Below are positions 52,139-61,343 of a stretch of DNA of 64,000 nt, in pieces (position 1 is the first letter of the stretch; the number at the start of each line of letters is the position of its first letter). This DNA is from Rothia koreensis (lineage in GTDB: Bacteria; Actinomycetota; Actinomycetes; Actinomycetales; Micrococcaceae): the NCBI RefSeq assembly GCF_004136575.1, contig NZ_NOIQ01000013.1:1-64000 (forward strand). Reading direction: 5' to 3'. Both the position numbers and the translations under genes were made by a program. Under the pieces are notes generated by a model that saw only the letters and a list, made by a program, of their open reading frames with translations, ran no database searches and was not told the origin of the DNA.

Positions 52139-52309
52139 GTTGGGTGGTGGTTACCCGTTTCGGTGCTGCTTCTCGGCCACCGGAGGGGAAGATCCGGACG
52201 ACGTTGGGTGGCAGTTACCCGATTACGAGCCGTTTACCTTCGCTAGGAGGGGGCTAAAGCCCCACCTGATGAAGGACAACGCCCCTCAATCGGGTAACCA
52301 CCACCCAAC
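52139..52309. repeat. 64-bp unit plus 107-bp palindromic element, copy 2
   Basis: A single 64-base unit (52139-52202) is followed by the 107-base element (52203-52309), which is identical in every base to 42371-42477. Together with copy 1 it brackets the six-gene operon in direct orientation at a distance of 9.8 kb. A related GGTTGGCCGATTCGG stretch lies just upstream. The remaining gap from 51881 to 52138 contains only a short coding-like frame on the minus strand. Confidence 0.85.
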
Positions 52310-52347
52310 AGCACCCGCCGACCCAACAACGCCCCTCACCCCGGCGC

Positions 52348-52402
52348 GAGGTGGCAATATTGTGCGGTTTTCCTCGCGAAAAGCGCACAAATCTGCCACC
52401 TC
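52348..52402. repeat. GAGGTGGCA-family palindrome
   Basis: GAGGTGGCA (52348-52356) and TGCCACCTC (52394-52402) are perfect arms around a smaller palindrome (TTTTCCTCGCGAAAA), the same nested design as at 38.5 and 38.8 kb. A GC-rich low-complexity stretch of about 100 bases follows up to the terC stop. Confidence 0.75.
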
Positions 52403-52505
52403 ACGGCCCGGCGCGACCCGGCGCGACCCGGGCCGCGCAGCGCAGCAGCCGGGCAGCGCCACCGCCCCGCGCCGCAGCCCGGCGCCGCGGCCGGGCGCAC
52501 CACGC

Positions 52506-53702
52506 TCAGGACCCCAGGTGTTCCTGGTGCTTGCCGTGGGCCCGGTTGAGGACGTCGCGGAAGCGTGACTCGGATTCGATGAGCTGGTCCTTCCGGGATT
52601 CCGGAAGGGCCGCCAGCTTCTGCTGGTAGTCGGTGAGTCGGTCGTGCAGCTCGGTTCTTTTCTCCTCGGGGGCATCCTCAGGCAGATCGAGGTACTCGTT
52701 GGCAGCTTTCTCGGTTCCGCCAATGACCCGCAACGCGCGCCCCTTGGGGCTGAGCAGCGACGCGAGGACCGTGACGACCAGGATCCCGATAATCACGCCG
52801 AGCGACATTCCGATCCCGACTTCGATCACGTGGACGGGCTGGCCGTCATTGATGAACGGGAGATTGTTCTCGTGCAGGGCGTGAAGAATCAGTTTGACCC
52901 CGATGAAGGCCAGGATCACCGAGAGGCCCCACGAGAGGTAAATGAGCCGGTCCAGCAGACCATCGATCAGGAAGTACAGCTGACGCAGTCCCATCAGTGA
53001 GAACGCCGTGGCCGTGAACACGATGTAGGTTTCCTGCGTCAGACCGAAGATCGCCGGGATCGAATCGAGGGCGAACAGGATATCCGTTCCGCCGATGGCG
53101 ACCATGACCAGCAGCATCGGCGTCATGACCTTCTTGCCGTTCTCCGTCGTGAACAGCCGGTCGCCGTCGTAATTCTCGCTCGTGTGCATGAAGCGCTTCG
53201 CGATTCGGACGACGACGTTGTTCGCCTCGTCCTTCTCGCCGCCCCCGACCTCGCCCTTGATCAGGTTCCCGGCGGTCAGCAGCAGCACGAGGCCGAAGAG
53301 GTAGAAGACCCAAGCCCAGGCGTTGATCGCGGCCGCACCGACGAAGATGAACACGGTGCGTGCGATCAGGGCGAAGATGATCCCGAACAGGAGCACCTTC
53401 TGCTGGTCGGCCCTCGGGACCTGGAAGGAAGCCATGATGATCAGGAATACGAAGAGGTTGTCGACCGAGAGGGCTTTCTCGGTGATGTACCCGCCGTAGT
53501 ATTCGGCGGCGAACTGGCCACCGTCGAAGACGAGGATCACCAGGCCAAAAAGCAGCGCCAGGCCGACGTAGACCGCCGACCACACCGCGGCTTCCTTGAT
53601 CGTGGGCTCGTGCGCTTTGCGCACGTGAAAGAAGAAGTCGTAGGCGAGCAGGCCCAGGATGAGGGCGAGGGTCACGACCCATTGGATGAGGGGAATCTCC
53701 AC
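52506..53702 (-). CDS. TerC family integral membrane protein (first copy)
   Basis: A 398-residue TerC-family protein with about nine transmembrane helices. Conserved motifs include ALSVDNLFVFLIIMASFQVP, TDILFALDSIPAIFGLTQE and LMGLRQLYFLIDGLLDRL, with the acidic residues thought to bind metal. TerC proteins behind manganese riboswitches are exporters of Mn2+ or metalate exported enzymes. Unlike the second copy it has an 80-residue charged, helical C-terminal tail. The start is GTG 53702 with AAGGAG five bases before it. The Mn2+-type riboswitch at 53729-53852 lies in its leader. Confidence 0.92.
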   Translation of the reverse strand: MEIPLIQWVVTLALILGLLAYDFFFHVRKAHEPTIKEAAVWSAVYVGLALLFGLVILVFDGGQFAAEYYGGYITEKALSVDNLFVFLIIMASFQVPRADQQKVLLFGIIFALIARTVFIFVGAAAINAWAWVFYLFGLVLLLTAGNLIKGEVGGGEKDEANNVVVRIAKRFMHTSENYDGDRLFTTENGKKVMTPMLLVMVAIGGTDILFALDSIPAIFGLTQETYIVFTATAFSLMGLRQLYFLIDGLLDRLIYLSWGLSVILAFIGVKLILHALHENNLPFINDGQPVHVIEVGIGMSLGVIIGILVVTVLASLLSPKGRALRVIGGTEKAANEYLDLPEDAPEEKRTELHDRLTDYQQKLAALPESRKDQLIESESRFRDVLNRAHGKHQEHLGS

Positions 53703-53728
53703 AGGAACTCCTTGTGCATGTCACGAAT

Positions 53729-53852
53729 GGCACAAGTCTCTCCCCCACGGGAAAGGGCCGACGGCGCCATTCCTGGTCGTGGACCGTGCCCGGCCGGGCG
53801 TCTGCACCCGACGTATTGACGTGCACGGTATTCGAGGGATACTCCCTTGCTT
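53729..53852 (-). ncRNA. yybP-ykoY (manganese) riboswitch before terC copy 1
   Basis: Reading the minus strand, the leader begins GCAAGGGAGTATCCC (the conserved GGGAGUA of the first paired region), has a GACGCCCGG..CCGGGCACGG loop region and closes with GGGAGAGACTTGTGCC. These blocks are shared in the same order with the leader of the second terC gene, though the sequences between differ. This conserved design and the downstream TerC gene fit the Mn2+-sensing yybP-ykoY class. Confidence 0.8.
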
Positions 53853-53931
53853 CGAGTCCCAAGGTTACGGGAGATACGGGGCTCCGTCCATACCTCCCGG
53901 CGTCCTCCCCGCATCCCCTTGGGGTCGGGAG

Positions 53932-54954
53932 TCACTCTCCCGTCTGGGTTTCCTTCTTCTCCTGGCTCCCTCGTCGCAACGCCCTGCCCTTGGGGCTGTA
54001 CAGCGAGGCGAGCACCGTGATCGCGAGGACGCCGACGATGACGGCCAGCGAAACGCCCGTGGAGACCTCCAGGACGTGGACGGGTTCGCCGTGGTTGATG
54101 AACGGGAGGTTGTTCTCGTGCAACGCATGGAGCATCAGCTTGATGCCGATGAAGCCGAGAATCACGGCCAGCCCCCACGACAGGTAAATGAGCCGGTCCA
54201 GCAGACCATCGATCAGGAAGTACAGCTGACGCAGTCCCATCAGCGAGAATGCCGTGGCCGTGAACACGATGTAGGTTTCCTGCGTCAGTCCGAAGATCGC
54301 CGGGATCGAGTCGAGGGCGAACATGATGTCGGTCAGGCCGATGGCGACCATGACCAGCAGCATCGGCGTCATGACCTTCTTGCCGTTCTCCATCGTGAAC
54401 AGCTTGTCGCCGTCGTACTCGTCCGTGGTCTTGAGGAACCGCTTGGCGAGTCTGACCATGACGTTGTTGGCTTCGTCGTCGTTGTCCCCACTGTCCTTGA
54501 CCTCGTCCTTGACCAGGTTGCCGGCGGTGTAGATCAAGAACAGGCCGAAGACGTAGAACAGTGCCGCCCATCGGTTGATCGCGGCGGCTCCGATGAAGAT
54601 GAACAGCGTGCGTGCGATCAGGGCGACGACGATGCCGAACAGCAGCACCTTCTGCTGATCTGCCCGCGGCACCTTGAAGGAAGCCATGATGATCAGGAAG
54701 ACGAACAGGTTGTCCACGGACAGTGCTTGTTCCGTCACGAAGCCCGCATAGTACTGAACGGCGAAGTCAGCCCCGTCCCAGAAGAAGACGAAGAGCCCGA
54801 AGAGCAGCGCAATCGTCACGTAGAACGAGGTCCACAGCGCGGCTTCCTTGATGGTCGGCTCGTGGGGCTTGCGGACGTGAAATACGAAGTCGTAGGCGAG
54901 CAGCGCAAGAATGACGACGATGGTCACGATCCATTGCAGGGACGAAACTTCCAC
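53932..54954 (-). CDS. TerC family integral membrane protein (second copy)
   Basis: A 340-residue paralogue of the preceding gene, sharing most of the membrane core (ALSVDNLFVFLIIMASFKVP, LMGLRQLYFLIDGLLDRL) but lacking its long C-terminal tail. The start is GTG 54954 with GAGGAG upstream. It lies upstream of copy 1 on the same strand, and each has its own riboswitch, so both should respond to manganese independently. A recent or maintained tandem duplication is implied by the high identity of the central helices. Confidence 0.92.
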   Translation of the reverse strand: MEVSSLQWIVTIVVILALLAYDFVFHVRKPHEPTIKEAALWTSFYVTIALLFGLFVFFWDGADFAVQYYAGFVTEQALSVDNLFVFLIIMASFKVPRADQQKVLLFGIVVALIARTLFIFIGAAAINRWAALFYVFGLFLIYTAGNLVKDEVKDSGDNDDEANNVMVRLAKRFLKTTDEYDGDKLFTMENGKKVMTPMLLVMVAIGLTDIMFALDSIPAIFGLTQETYIVFTATAFSLMGLRQLYFLIDGLLDRLIYLSWGLAVILGFIGIKLMLHALHENNLPFINHGEPVHVLEVSTGVSLAVIVGVLAITVLASLYSPKGRALRRGSQEKKETQTGE

Positions 54955-54978
54955 GGTGCCTCCTCAGGGCGCGGGAAA

Positions 54979-55096
54979 CGGCACAAGTCTCTCCCACGGT
55001 CGCAATCATTCGGCTGGTGCGGCGGTTCCGTGCCCGGCCAGGCTTCGGTGCCTGACGTGATGACGTTCACGGATCGGAGGGGTACTCCCTTGCTCA
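54979..55096 (-). ncRNA. yybP-ykoY (manganese) riboswitch before terC copy 2
   Basis: On the minus strand GAGCAAGGGAGTACCCCTCC opens the structure, CGTCATCACGTCAGG and GGCCGGGCACGG form the middle region, and GGGAGAGACTTGTGCCG closes it 25 bases before the start codon. A TACAAT -10 element lies at 55104-55109, eight bases before the riboswitch, so the aptamer should start at or very near the transcript's 5' end. Confidence 0.85.
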
Positions 55097-55103
55097 GTGA
55101 GCA

Positions 55104-55109
55104 ATTGTA
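55104..55109 (-). promoter_or_regulatory. -10 element of the terC copy 2 promoter
   Basis: TACAAT on the minus strand, eight bases upstream of the riboswitch. The -35 region has no clear match. Confidence 0.5.
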
Positions 55110-55226
55110 CAGGCATCCCTGAGCCGATTCCGGACCCGAAGCTCGCCCAGTCCACGCACGACAGGAATCAATTAGATAAGCTATATGGCGAGGTCATCCA
55201 CAGAATTTGAGAGAAGGTCCGACATC

Positions 55227-55499
55227 ATGCCCACCCCCTGGTTGCGCGCCCGCCGTTACATCATCGGAGCAATTTTCGTCGCGGGAGCGGCATTCTTCGT
55301 CTGGGCCATCCCCAGCGACGGGACCGTCGGCCACTTCGCCGACTGGACCATCGGGTTCTTCCTCGTCTGGGCCGTGTTCTTCGTGATTGCCGGAATCTAC
55401 GCGGCGGCCAAGCCGACCCGCGCCGAGAAAGAGGAAGCCGGTCAGCTCGAGGCCATCGAGGGCTCGCACGACTCCGACCGCCCCCAGCTCTCCAAGTAG
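55227..55499 (+). CDS. Small two-helix membrane protein
   Basis: A 90-residue protein with two transmembrane helices (about 11-29 and 40-60) and a charged, Glu-rich cytoplasmic tail. ATG 55227 follows GAAGG; an ATG at 55185 in the same frame would add 14 residues. I recognise no family. It is divergent from the terC genes, and the riboswitch promoter lies in the same intergenic region, but nothing ties it to manganese. Confidence 0.55.
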   Translation: MPTPWLRARRYIIGAIFVAGAAFFVWAIPSDGTVGHFADWTIGFFLVWAVFFVIAGIYAAAKPTRAEKEEAGQLEAIEGSHDSDRPQLSK

Positions 55500-55589
55500 T
55501 CCGCGTGGAAGGGGCCGACGGCGAGGCTCGGCTCTCCTGCGTCTCGCCTCCTCTGCATTGGGCGGAGGTGGCCCAGTTAGCGGGTGCAG

Positions 55590-56280
55590 TCGGGTGGCGG
55601 GTGGCGGTTGCCCGATTGAGAGGCGGCTACCACCCGCCGGAGGCCTGACCCACAGGCCACGGATCCCACGTTGGGTGGCGGTTACCCGATAGAGAGGCGG
55701 TTGCCCACCGCTGTCGCCACCTCCGACGCCGCCAACACCCCGCGTTACGTGGCGGTTACCCGATTGGGGGGCGATTGCCCCTGTTAGGTGGGGTCGCAAC
55801 CGCCACATAACGAGGTTTTCCGCCACCGCATCAGGTATCCCCCACCCAACGAGCATTGCTCACCGCCAACACCCTGCGTTAGGTGGCAGTTACCCGATAG
55901 AGAGGCGGCTACCACCCGCCGGAGGCCCTCCCGACACCGCCAACACCCCGCGTTAGGCGGCGGTTACCCAATTGGGAGGCGATCACCCCTGTTAGGTGGG
56001 GTCACAACCGCCACATAACGAGGTTTTCCGCCACCGAATCAGGTATCCCCCACCCCACAGGCACTGCTCGCCGCCAACACCCCGCGTTAGGTGGCAGTTA
56101 CCCGATTGAGAGGCGGCTACCACCCGCCGGAGGCCCTCCCGACACCGCCAACACCCCGCGTTAGGTGGCGGTTACCCGATTGGGAGGCGATCACCCCTGT
56201 TAGGTGGGGTCACAACCGCCACATAACGAGGTTTTCCGCCCCCGCATCAGGTATCCCCCACCCAACGAGCATTGCTCACC
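55590..56280. repeat. 208-bp tandem repeat tract with TTACCCGATT palindromes
   Basis: The landmark CGTTAGGTGG (or CGTTACGTGG, CGTTAGGCGG) followed by CGGTTACCC recurs at 55743, 55951 and 56159, an exact 208-base period, with the third unit cut off near 56280. Each unit contains GTTAGGTGGCGGTT and its inverse AACCGCCACATAAC, plus a second arm GGCGGCTACCACCCGCC. A partial related stretch lies at 55590-55740. These are larger relatives of the GTTGGGTGG elements elsewhere in the window. No gene is seen between 55500 and 56358. Confidence 0.85.
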
Positions 56281-56358
56281 GCACGACGACGGGTCTCGCC
56301 GCCTCCGGGCCCGGAAACGGCCGCGCCCCCAGCACGCGACACCCCCGCACACGCCCCC

Positions 56359-57990
56359 TCACACGGCGTCATCCGACCGGAGCTTCTTCTTGTTGAGTTT
56401 GCCGACCGAGGTCCGAGGAAGCTCGTCGACCACCACGACCCTGTCGGGCAGCTGCCATTTGGCGAATCGTGTCGAGAGCGTGGTGCGCACGGTGTCGGCG
56501 TCCACCGTGTTTCCTTCGCGCGCAACCACGTAGGCGACCGGTCGTTCGTCCCACTTCTCGTCGGGCACGCCGATCACGGCCGCCTCGGCCACGGCCGGGT
56601 TGTCCAGGATCGCGTTCTCCATGTCGATCGAGGAGATCCATTCGCCTCCCGACTTGATCACGTCCTTCAACCTGTCCGTCAGCTTGAGGTAACCGTTGGG
56701 GTCGATGACTCCGACGTCGCCGGATCGCCACCAGCCGTCCTCGAACGCGTCGGCCGCCTCGGGGCGGTCGAAGTACTCCTGCGTGATGTAGGGGCCCTTG
56801 TAGTAGACCTCGCCCGCGGACACGCCGTCGTGGGGTTGCTCGATCCCGTCCAGGGACATGATCTTGATGTCCGTGCCCGCGCTCGGCAGCCCCTGGGACC
56901 GCTTCAGGTCCCACCAGTCGGCCTCGGCCATGTCATCCAGAGATCGCTTGCGCAACCAGTTGATCGCGACGATCGGCGACGTCTCCGAGGCGCCGTACCC
57001 GTGGACGATGTCCGCGCCCGCGGCCTCCTTGAACCCCTTCATGAGCGCGAGCGCGGGTTCCGACCCGGCCACGACGACGCGCAGTCCGGACAGATCCACG
57101 GGTTCGGCGCGCGCCCGGAAGTATTCGAGAATCGGAGTCCAGATCGCCGGAGATCCGTTCGAAACGGTGACGCCTTCATCCACGAGTGCTTCCGCGAGCG
57201 GGCCGACGTCGGAGGCCGCGTACTGCCCCGGCATCACGACTTTCGATCCCGCCAGGACCGCCGCGTGGAGGAATCCCCAGGTCATGGCGTGGAACATGGG
57301 TGTCACCGGCATCAGGCAGTCCCGGTGGGTGAAGGACAGGGCCGTGTGCAGCGCCCATGAATGAACGCACACGGATCGGTGGGAATAGAAGATCCCCTTG
57401 GGGCGGCCCGTGGTCCCGGTCGTGTATCCCGCGTAGGCCGCGGACGATTCCTCGATCTCCTCCCAGTCGTAGCTGTCTGACTCGTCGATCATGAGGTCCT
57501 CGAGGTACACGGGGTTGGGCAGCGACGTCTCGGTCCGGCCTCCGGGGGTGTCGGAAGCGATGATCCAGCCCTTGATGTTCTCCGCGTCCTGGATGCCCTC
57601 GGCCAGCGGAAGCAGCGATTCGTCGACCACAACCCATTGCGCACCCGAGTGTTCGACCACATAGGCCAAGTCCTCGCGCGAGAGTTTGATGTTCAGTTGG
57701 AGGTGCGTGGCCGCAAGCCCCGGGAGGGCGAAGTAGAGCTCCAGGTGACGTCGGGAGTTCCAGTCGAGCACGCCGACGACGTCGCCCGGCGCCACCCCGA
57801 GCCCGGAGAGAGCGTGTGCCATCTGCGCGACCCGGCCGTACTCGACGGCGTAGTTCGATCGTTGCCACGCCCCACGGTCGTCCCGGTACACGATCTCAGT
57901 CTCCGGGAAGGATCTTGCCGCGTGACGCAGCATCGTGGTGACGTTGAGCTGGTAGTCGTCAGCCATGGTCGACGGATGCCCGGTGAGCAT
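56359..57990 (-). CDS. AMP-binding acyl-CoA ligase
   Basis: Acyl-adenylate-forming enzyme of the FadD/medium-long chain fatty acyl-CoA synthetase group, 543 residues from ATG 57990 with AGAGGGG upstream. The P-loop [11 protein letters not shown] is near residue 205, the A5 region reads [11 protein letters not shown]7 is WWRSGDVG, A8 is [17 protein letters not shown], and the catalytic A10 lysine is in [11 protein letters not shown] at the end. The substrate is probably a fatty acid, but nothing nearby fixes its chain length. It is divergent from the MFS gene. Confidence 0.88.
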   Translation of the reverse strand: MLTGHPSTMADDYQLNVTTMLRHAARSFPETEIVYRDDRGAWQRSNYAVEYGRVAQMAHALSGLGVAPGDVVGVLDWNSRRHLELYFALPGLAATHLQLNIKLSREDLAYVVEHSGAQWVVVDESLLPLAEGIQDAENIKGWIIASDTPGGRTETSLPNPVYLEDLMIDESDSYDWEEIEESSAAYAGYTTGTTGRPKGIFYSHRSVCVHSWALHTALSFTHRDCLMPVTPMFHAMTWGFLHAAVLAGSKVVMPGQYAASDVGPLAEALVDEGVTVSNGSPAIWTPILEYFRARAEPVDLSGLRVVVAGSEPALALMKGFKEAAGADIVHGYGASETSPIVAINWLRKRSLDDMAEADWWDLKRSQGLPSAGTDIKIMSLDGIEQPHDGVSAGEVYYKGPYITQEYFDRPEAADAFEDGWWRSGDVGVIDPNGYLKLTDRLKDVIKSGGEWISSIDMENAILDNPAVAEAAVIGVPDEKWDERPVAYVVAREGNTVDADTVRTTLSTRFAKWQLPDRVVVVDELPRTSVGKLNKKKLRSDDAV

Positions 57991-58235
57991 GGGGTCCCCT
58001 CTCATCGATGGTGTGAGAATCGCCTATGATGTGATCCACGTCCCAAATATAGTTCACCTATGGGGGCCGGTCACACCTGTTCGATCGAGGAGGCGCTCCC
58101 TTCTTCATCGACAGTTCACCGAGGTGTACCGATACTTTGGCCCGAGGTCGTACCCAGGTCCCGGAAGAGCCCTACCATCGCACAGTCAGGCGCCGGCCAG
58201 CGCACCACCAACCACGAACGCACGAGGACGAGCCC

Positions 58236-59573
58236 ATGGACTTCGAAGGCTTCGACAGCCCGCGAACACGGAAATTTCAGCGCAAGGTCACCCTTCTCTC
58301 CGCGGGCGGAGTGTTCCTGGACGGCTTCGACCTGACGATCATTGCCGTGGCCATGCCCATGATCGTCGGCGAATGGGGTCTGGGTGCCGGCGAGCAGTCC
58401 CTGCTGACCAGCAGCGCGATCATCGGTTCTTTCGTCGGGGCTGTGACGCTCGGCAACCTGACCGACAAATTCGGCCGCAAGGCGATGTACATCATCGACC
58501 TTCTGGCCTTCGTGCTCTTCGCGGTTCTGACCGCCTTCGCTCCGGGACTCTGGTGGCTGATCGCTTTCCGTTTCCTCCTTGGCATCGGCATCGGCGCCGA
58601 CTATCCGATTTCCGCGACGCTGGTGTCCGAGTTCGCGCCCAAGGCGGGCCGCGGCAGACTCTCGACGTCGCTCGGTGCCATGTGGTTCGTCGGCGCGGTC
58701 GTTGCCTACATCATCGGTCTGGCGACCCTCCCCCTGGGCGAATTCGCGTGGAGGGCGATGCTCCTGGTCGGTGCCGTCTTCGCGTTGGTCGTCTTCGTCT
58801 TCCGCGTCACGTTGCCCGAATCGCCGCGCTGGCTCGTTGCCCACGGACGCGTGGAGGAAGCCCGCGACGTCGTCGAGAAGATCACCGGGATGCGCCCGAG
58901 CCAGGACGAGGTCGAGCATGAAGCGGCCCACCCGGCGAATGCGCCAGCGCGCTCTGCCCGGTTGCTGAGCCTGTTCACGGGGCGGCAACGAAACCGAACA
59001 CTCTTCGTCTGCGGTTTCTGGTTCTGCTACGCAACGGCCTACTACGGCATCTCGATGTACACCCCGACGATCCTGGCGCCCTTCACCCAGGGAAGTCACG
59101 TGGCGGTCATCGTCGGCTCCGGCATCGTGGCTCTCCTGGGCCTGATCGGTTCCGTGATCGGTATGAACCTGGTGGATTCGTGGGGCCGTCGTCCGCTCAT
59201 CATCACGTCCTTCAGCGGGCTGACGATCGCTCTGGCGATCCTGGCCCTGACGGTCAATCCGCACCTGGTGTTCCTCATCATTCTGTTCAGCGTTGCGGTG
59301 CTCTTCGCCAACTCGGGCGGAGGAATCCTGAATTTCGTGTATCCCACGGAGCTGTTCCCGACCGAGTTGCGCGCGACCGGTTCGGGACTGGCGACGTCGG
59401 TCAGCCGCATCGGGTCGATCCTGGGCGTGGTCGCGTTCCCGAATATGGTTGCCGCATGGGGCAACAACACCGCCCTCTGGGTCTTCGCCGCCGTGGGCCT
59501 CGCGGGCCTGCTGATCTGTGTGTTCATGGCACCGGAGACCAAGAACCGCGGCCTCGAAGAGATCAACGCCTAA
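58236..59573 (+). CDS. MFS transporter, sugar-porter type
   Basis: A 445-residue major facilitator with twelve predicted helices. The sugar-porter signatures are DKFGRKAMYIID between helices 2 and 3, RFLLGIGIGADYP, LPESPRWLVAHGR before the central loop, WGRRPLII and PTELFPTELRATGSG. This subfamily carries sugars, aromatic acids or other organic acids. ATG 58236 has a GAGGACGA stretch before it. The TAA stop is immediately followed by AAGGAG for the phosphoesterase gene, so the two are an operon. Confidence 0.88.
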   Translation: MDFEGFDSPRTRKFQRKVTLLSAGGVFLDGFDLTIIAVAMPMIVGEWGLGAGEQSLLTSSAIIGSFVGAVTLGNLTDKFGRKAMYIIDLLAFVLFAVLTAFAPGLWWLIAFRFLLGIGIGADYPISATLVSEFAPKAGRGRLSTSLGAMWFVGAVVAYIIGLATLPLGEFAWRAMLLVGAVFALVVFVFRVTLPESPRWLVAHGRVEEARDVVEKITGMRPSQDEVEHEAAHPANAPARSARLLSLFTGRQRNRTLFVCGFWFCYATAYYGISMYTPTILAPFTQGSHVAVIVGSGIVALLGLIGSVIGMNLVDSWGRRPLIITSFSGLTIALAILALTVNPHLVFLIILFSVAVLFANSGGGILNFVYPTELFPTELRATGSGLATSVSRIGSILGVVAFPNMVAAWGNNTALWVFAAVGLAGLLICVFMAPETKNRGLEEINA

Positions 59574-59584
59574 GGAGCATCCCC

Positions 59585-61177
59585 ATGACCGAATCTGATC
59601 GCACCCCCGAGTCGTCGAATCTCGTGACCACCGCGTCCCGTCGCGTCGTTCCTGACGAGTCCTCCCCCTTCCGCCGCCTCCGCAAAGGAGCCGGCGAAGA
59701 GCACCTCGTACGGACGGATCTGGTCGATGCCGCGCCGTCCGAGGGATCGAACGCGGAGGATCGCGCCCGGGACGAGCAGCAAGTGCTCGGCCTGGTGCAC
59801 TTCACGGACTTCCAGCTCGCGGATCTGGCCTCTCCCGCCCGCCTGGAGTTCCTCCAGGAACTCGACGGCTCCCCCGAATGGGCGGGGATGACCCCGTCCT
59901 ACCGGCCGCAGGAATTCCTCCAGTACCACGCGATCGAGGGCATGGTCCGGGCCATGAACGAACTGGTCGAGGCCCAACCCGGCGTTTGGAACCTCGCCCT
60001 CACGACGGGCGACAATGCAGATTCGTCCCAGCGCAACGAGATCCAGGCCTATCTGCGGTCGCTGACCGGGGGCGACGTCGAACCTGCTGCCGGCAGTCGC
60101 GAGTTCCGGGACGCGCCGGTCGGCATGGACGATCCGCGCTACTACAGCCCCGAAACCTCCTCACACGACCACTACAAGACCAATCTCGGTTACCCGGATG
60201 CCCCGGGTGCCCTGGCGGAGGCCGCGAAGCCTTTTCGGACCGATGGCCTGAGCCTTCCCTGGTTGACGTGCTTCGGAAACCACGACTGCCTGGTGCAGGG
60301 CCGCGCTCGTCTGCCTCAGGAGTACAACGATTTTCTGGTGTCCTCGCGGAAACCTGTGGATCTGGATGCCTCGTCGGTTCCGGAGGGCCGCAAGACGCCC
60401 GCCTACGTCGACGACCCGACGTGGGCCTCCCGCGGGCCGGCGCGGGACATCGACCCTTCGGACGGTCGGGCGGTCTGGGGCAAGACCGAGTACGTGCAAG
60501 CGCACCTCGACTCCCCCGGCGCGCCCCGGGGCCACGGATTCACTGAGCAGAACCTCCGTGACGACGTCTCCTATTACACCTACGACCCGAACGATTCCGT
60601 GCGCCTTGTCGTCCTCGACACCACCAATTCCGCCGGTCACGTGGACGGATGCCTCGACGACGCCCAGTTCCGGTGGTTGCGGGACCGTTTGGACGAAGCT
60701 CAGGCGGAGGAACGCCTCGTGGTCCTGGCCTCCCACCACGGCCTGTCCACCCTGAACAATGACCACGGCGCCGGGGACGGGCGCGGCACGCTGCACCTTG
60801 CGGACGACGTCGAGGGCCTCCTTCATTCCTTCCCGAACGTGATTCTGTGGCTCTCCGGCCACACCCACGTCAACAAGGTCACGCCGCGCCCGGGAAACCC
60901 CCCGGAGAGCGGGTTCTGGGAGGTATCGACGGCCTCCATCGCCGAATGGCCGGTTCAGTTCCGCGGGATCCAGATCTTCCGGAACGCTTCGGAGGTAAGG
61001 ATCCGCACGACGATGGTCGACTCACAGGTCCCCGTGGAACCCACGTCCCTGATGGGCGTCGACAACCTCGCCGCGCTTCACCGTGGCCTCGCGGCGAATG
61101 ACACGGGATCGGTCGGAGGCCTCCACGCGGAGGGCGGCCCGGAGGACAGGAACGTGGACCTCCTGGTCGCTACGTGA
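59585..61177 (+). CDS. Calcineurin-like metallophosphoesterase (PPA1498-like)
   Basis: A 530-residue protein with the binuclear-metal phosphoesterase motifs in order: HFTDFQLAD (a D-F-Q variant of the usual D-x-H), TTGDNADSS, LTCFGNHD, ASHHGLSTL and LSGHTHVN. The first 50 residues are charged and lack a clear signal peptide. The arrangement fits the actinobacterial metallophosphoesterase family TIGR03767 (PPA1498). Substrate unknown. AAGGAG lies seven bases before ATG 59585 and overlaps the end of the MFS gene, indicating co-transcription. Confidence 0.85.
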   Translation: MTESDRTPESSNLVTTASRRVVPDESSPFRRLRKGAGEEHLVRTDLVDAAPSEGSNAEDRARDEQQVLGLVHFTDFQLADLASPARLEFLQELDGSPEWAGMTPSYRPQEFLQYHAIEGMVRAMNELVEAQPGVWNLALTTGDNADSSQRNEIQAYLRSLTGGDVEPAAGSREFRDAPVGMDDPRYYSPETSSHDHYKTNLGYPDAPGALAEAAKPFRTDGLSLPWLTCFGNHDCLVQGRARLPQEYNDFLVSSRKPVDLDASSVPEGRKTPAYVDDPTWASRGPARDIDPSDGRAVWGKTEYVQAHLDSPGAPRGHGFTEQNLRDDVSYYTYDPNDSVRLVVLDTTNSAGHVDGCLDDAQFRWLRDRLDEAQAEERLVVLASHHGLSTLNNDHGAGDGRGTLHLADDVEGLLHSFPNVILWLSGHTHVNKVTPRPGNPPESGFWEVSTASIAEWPVQFRGIQIFRNASEVRIRTTMVDSQVPVEPTSLMGVDNLAALHRGLAANDTGSVGGLHAEGGPEDRNVDLLVAT

Positions 61178-61343
61178 GGGAGGAACCGCTCGCGGCGTCG
61201 TGATACCACAAGTAAGGTCGGCGAATATATTACTAGTTCAGCCTTGCCCTCAGGCTTTGCCGTAGAGGTCCACAACACGCATATTCACAGACCGCACACT
61301 CTCAACGCGAACCTCAATCTGCGCCAGAAATGTCACGCTACGA

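Noticed and set aside
53659-55122. 487-codon plus-strand frame across both terC genes and a riboswitch
   Set aside because: It runs antisense through two clear membrane proteins and a structured leader; its length comes from GC bias.
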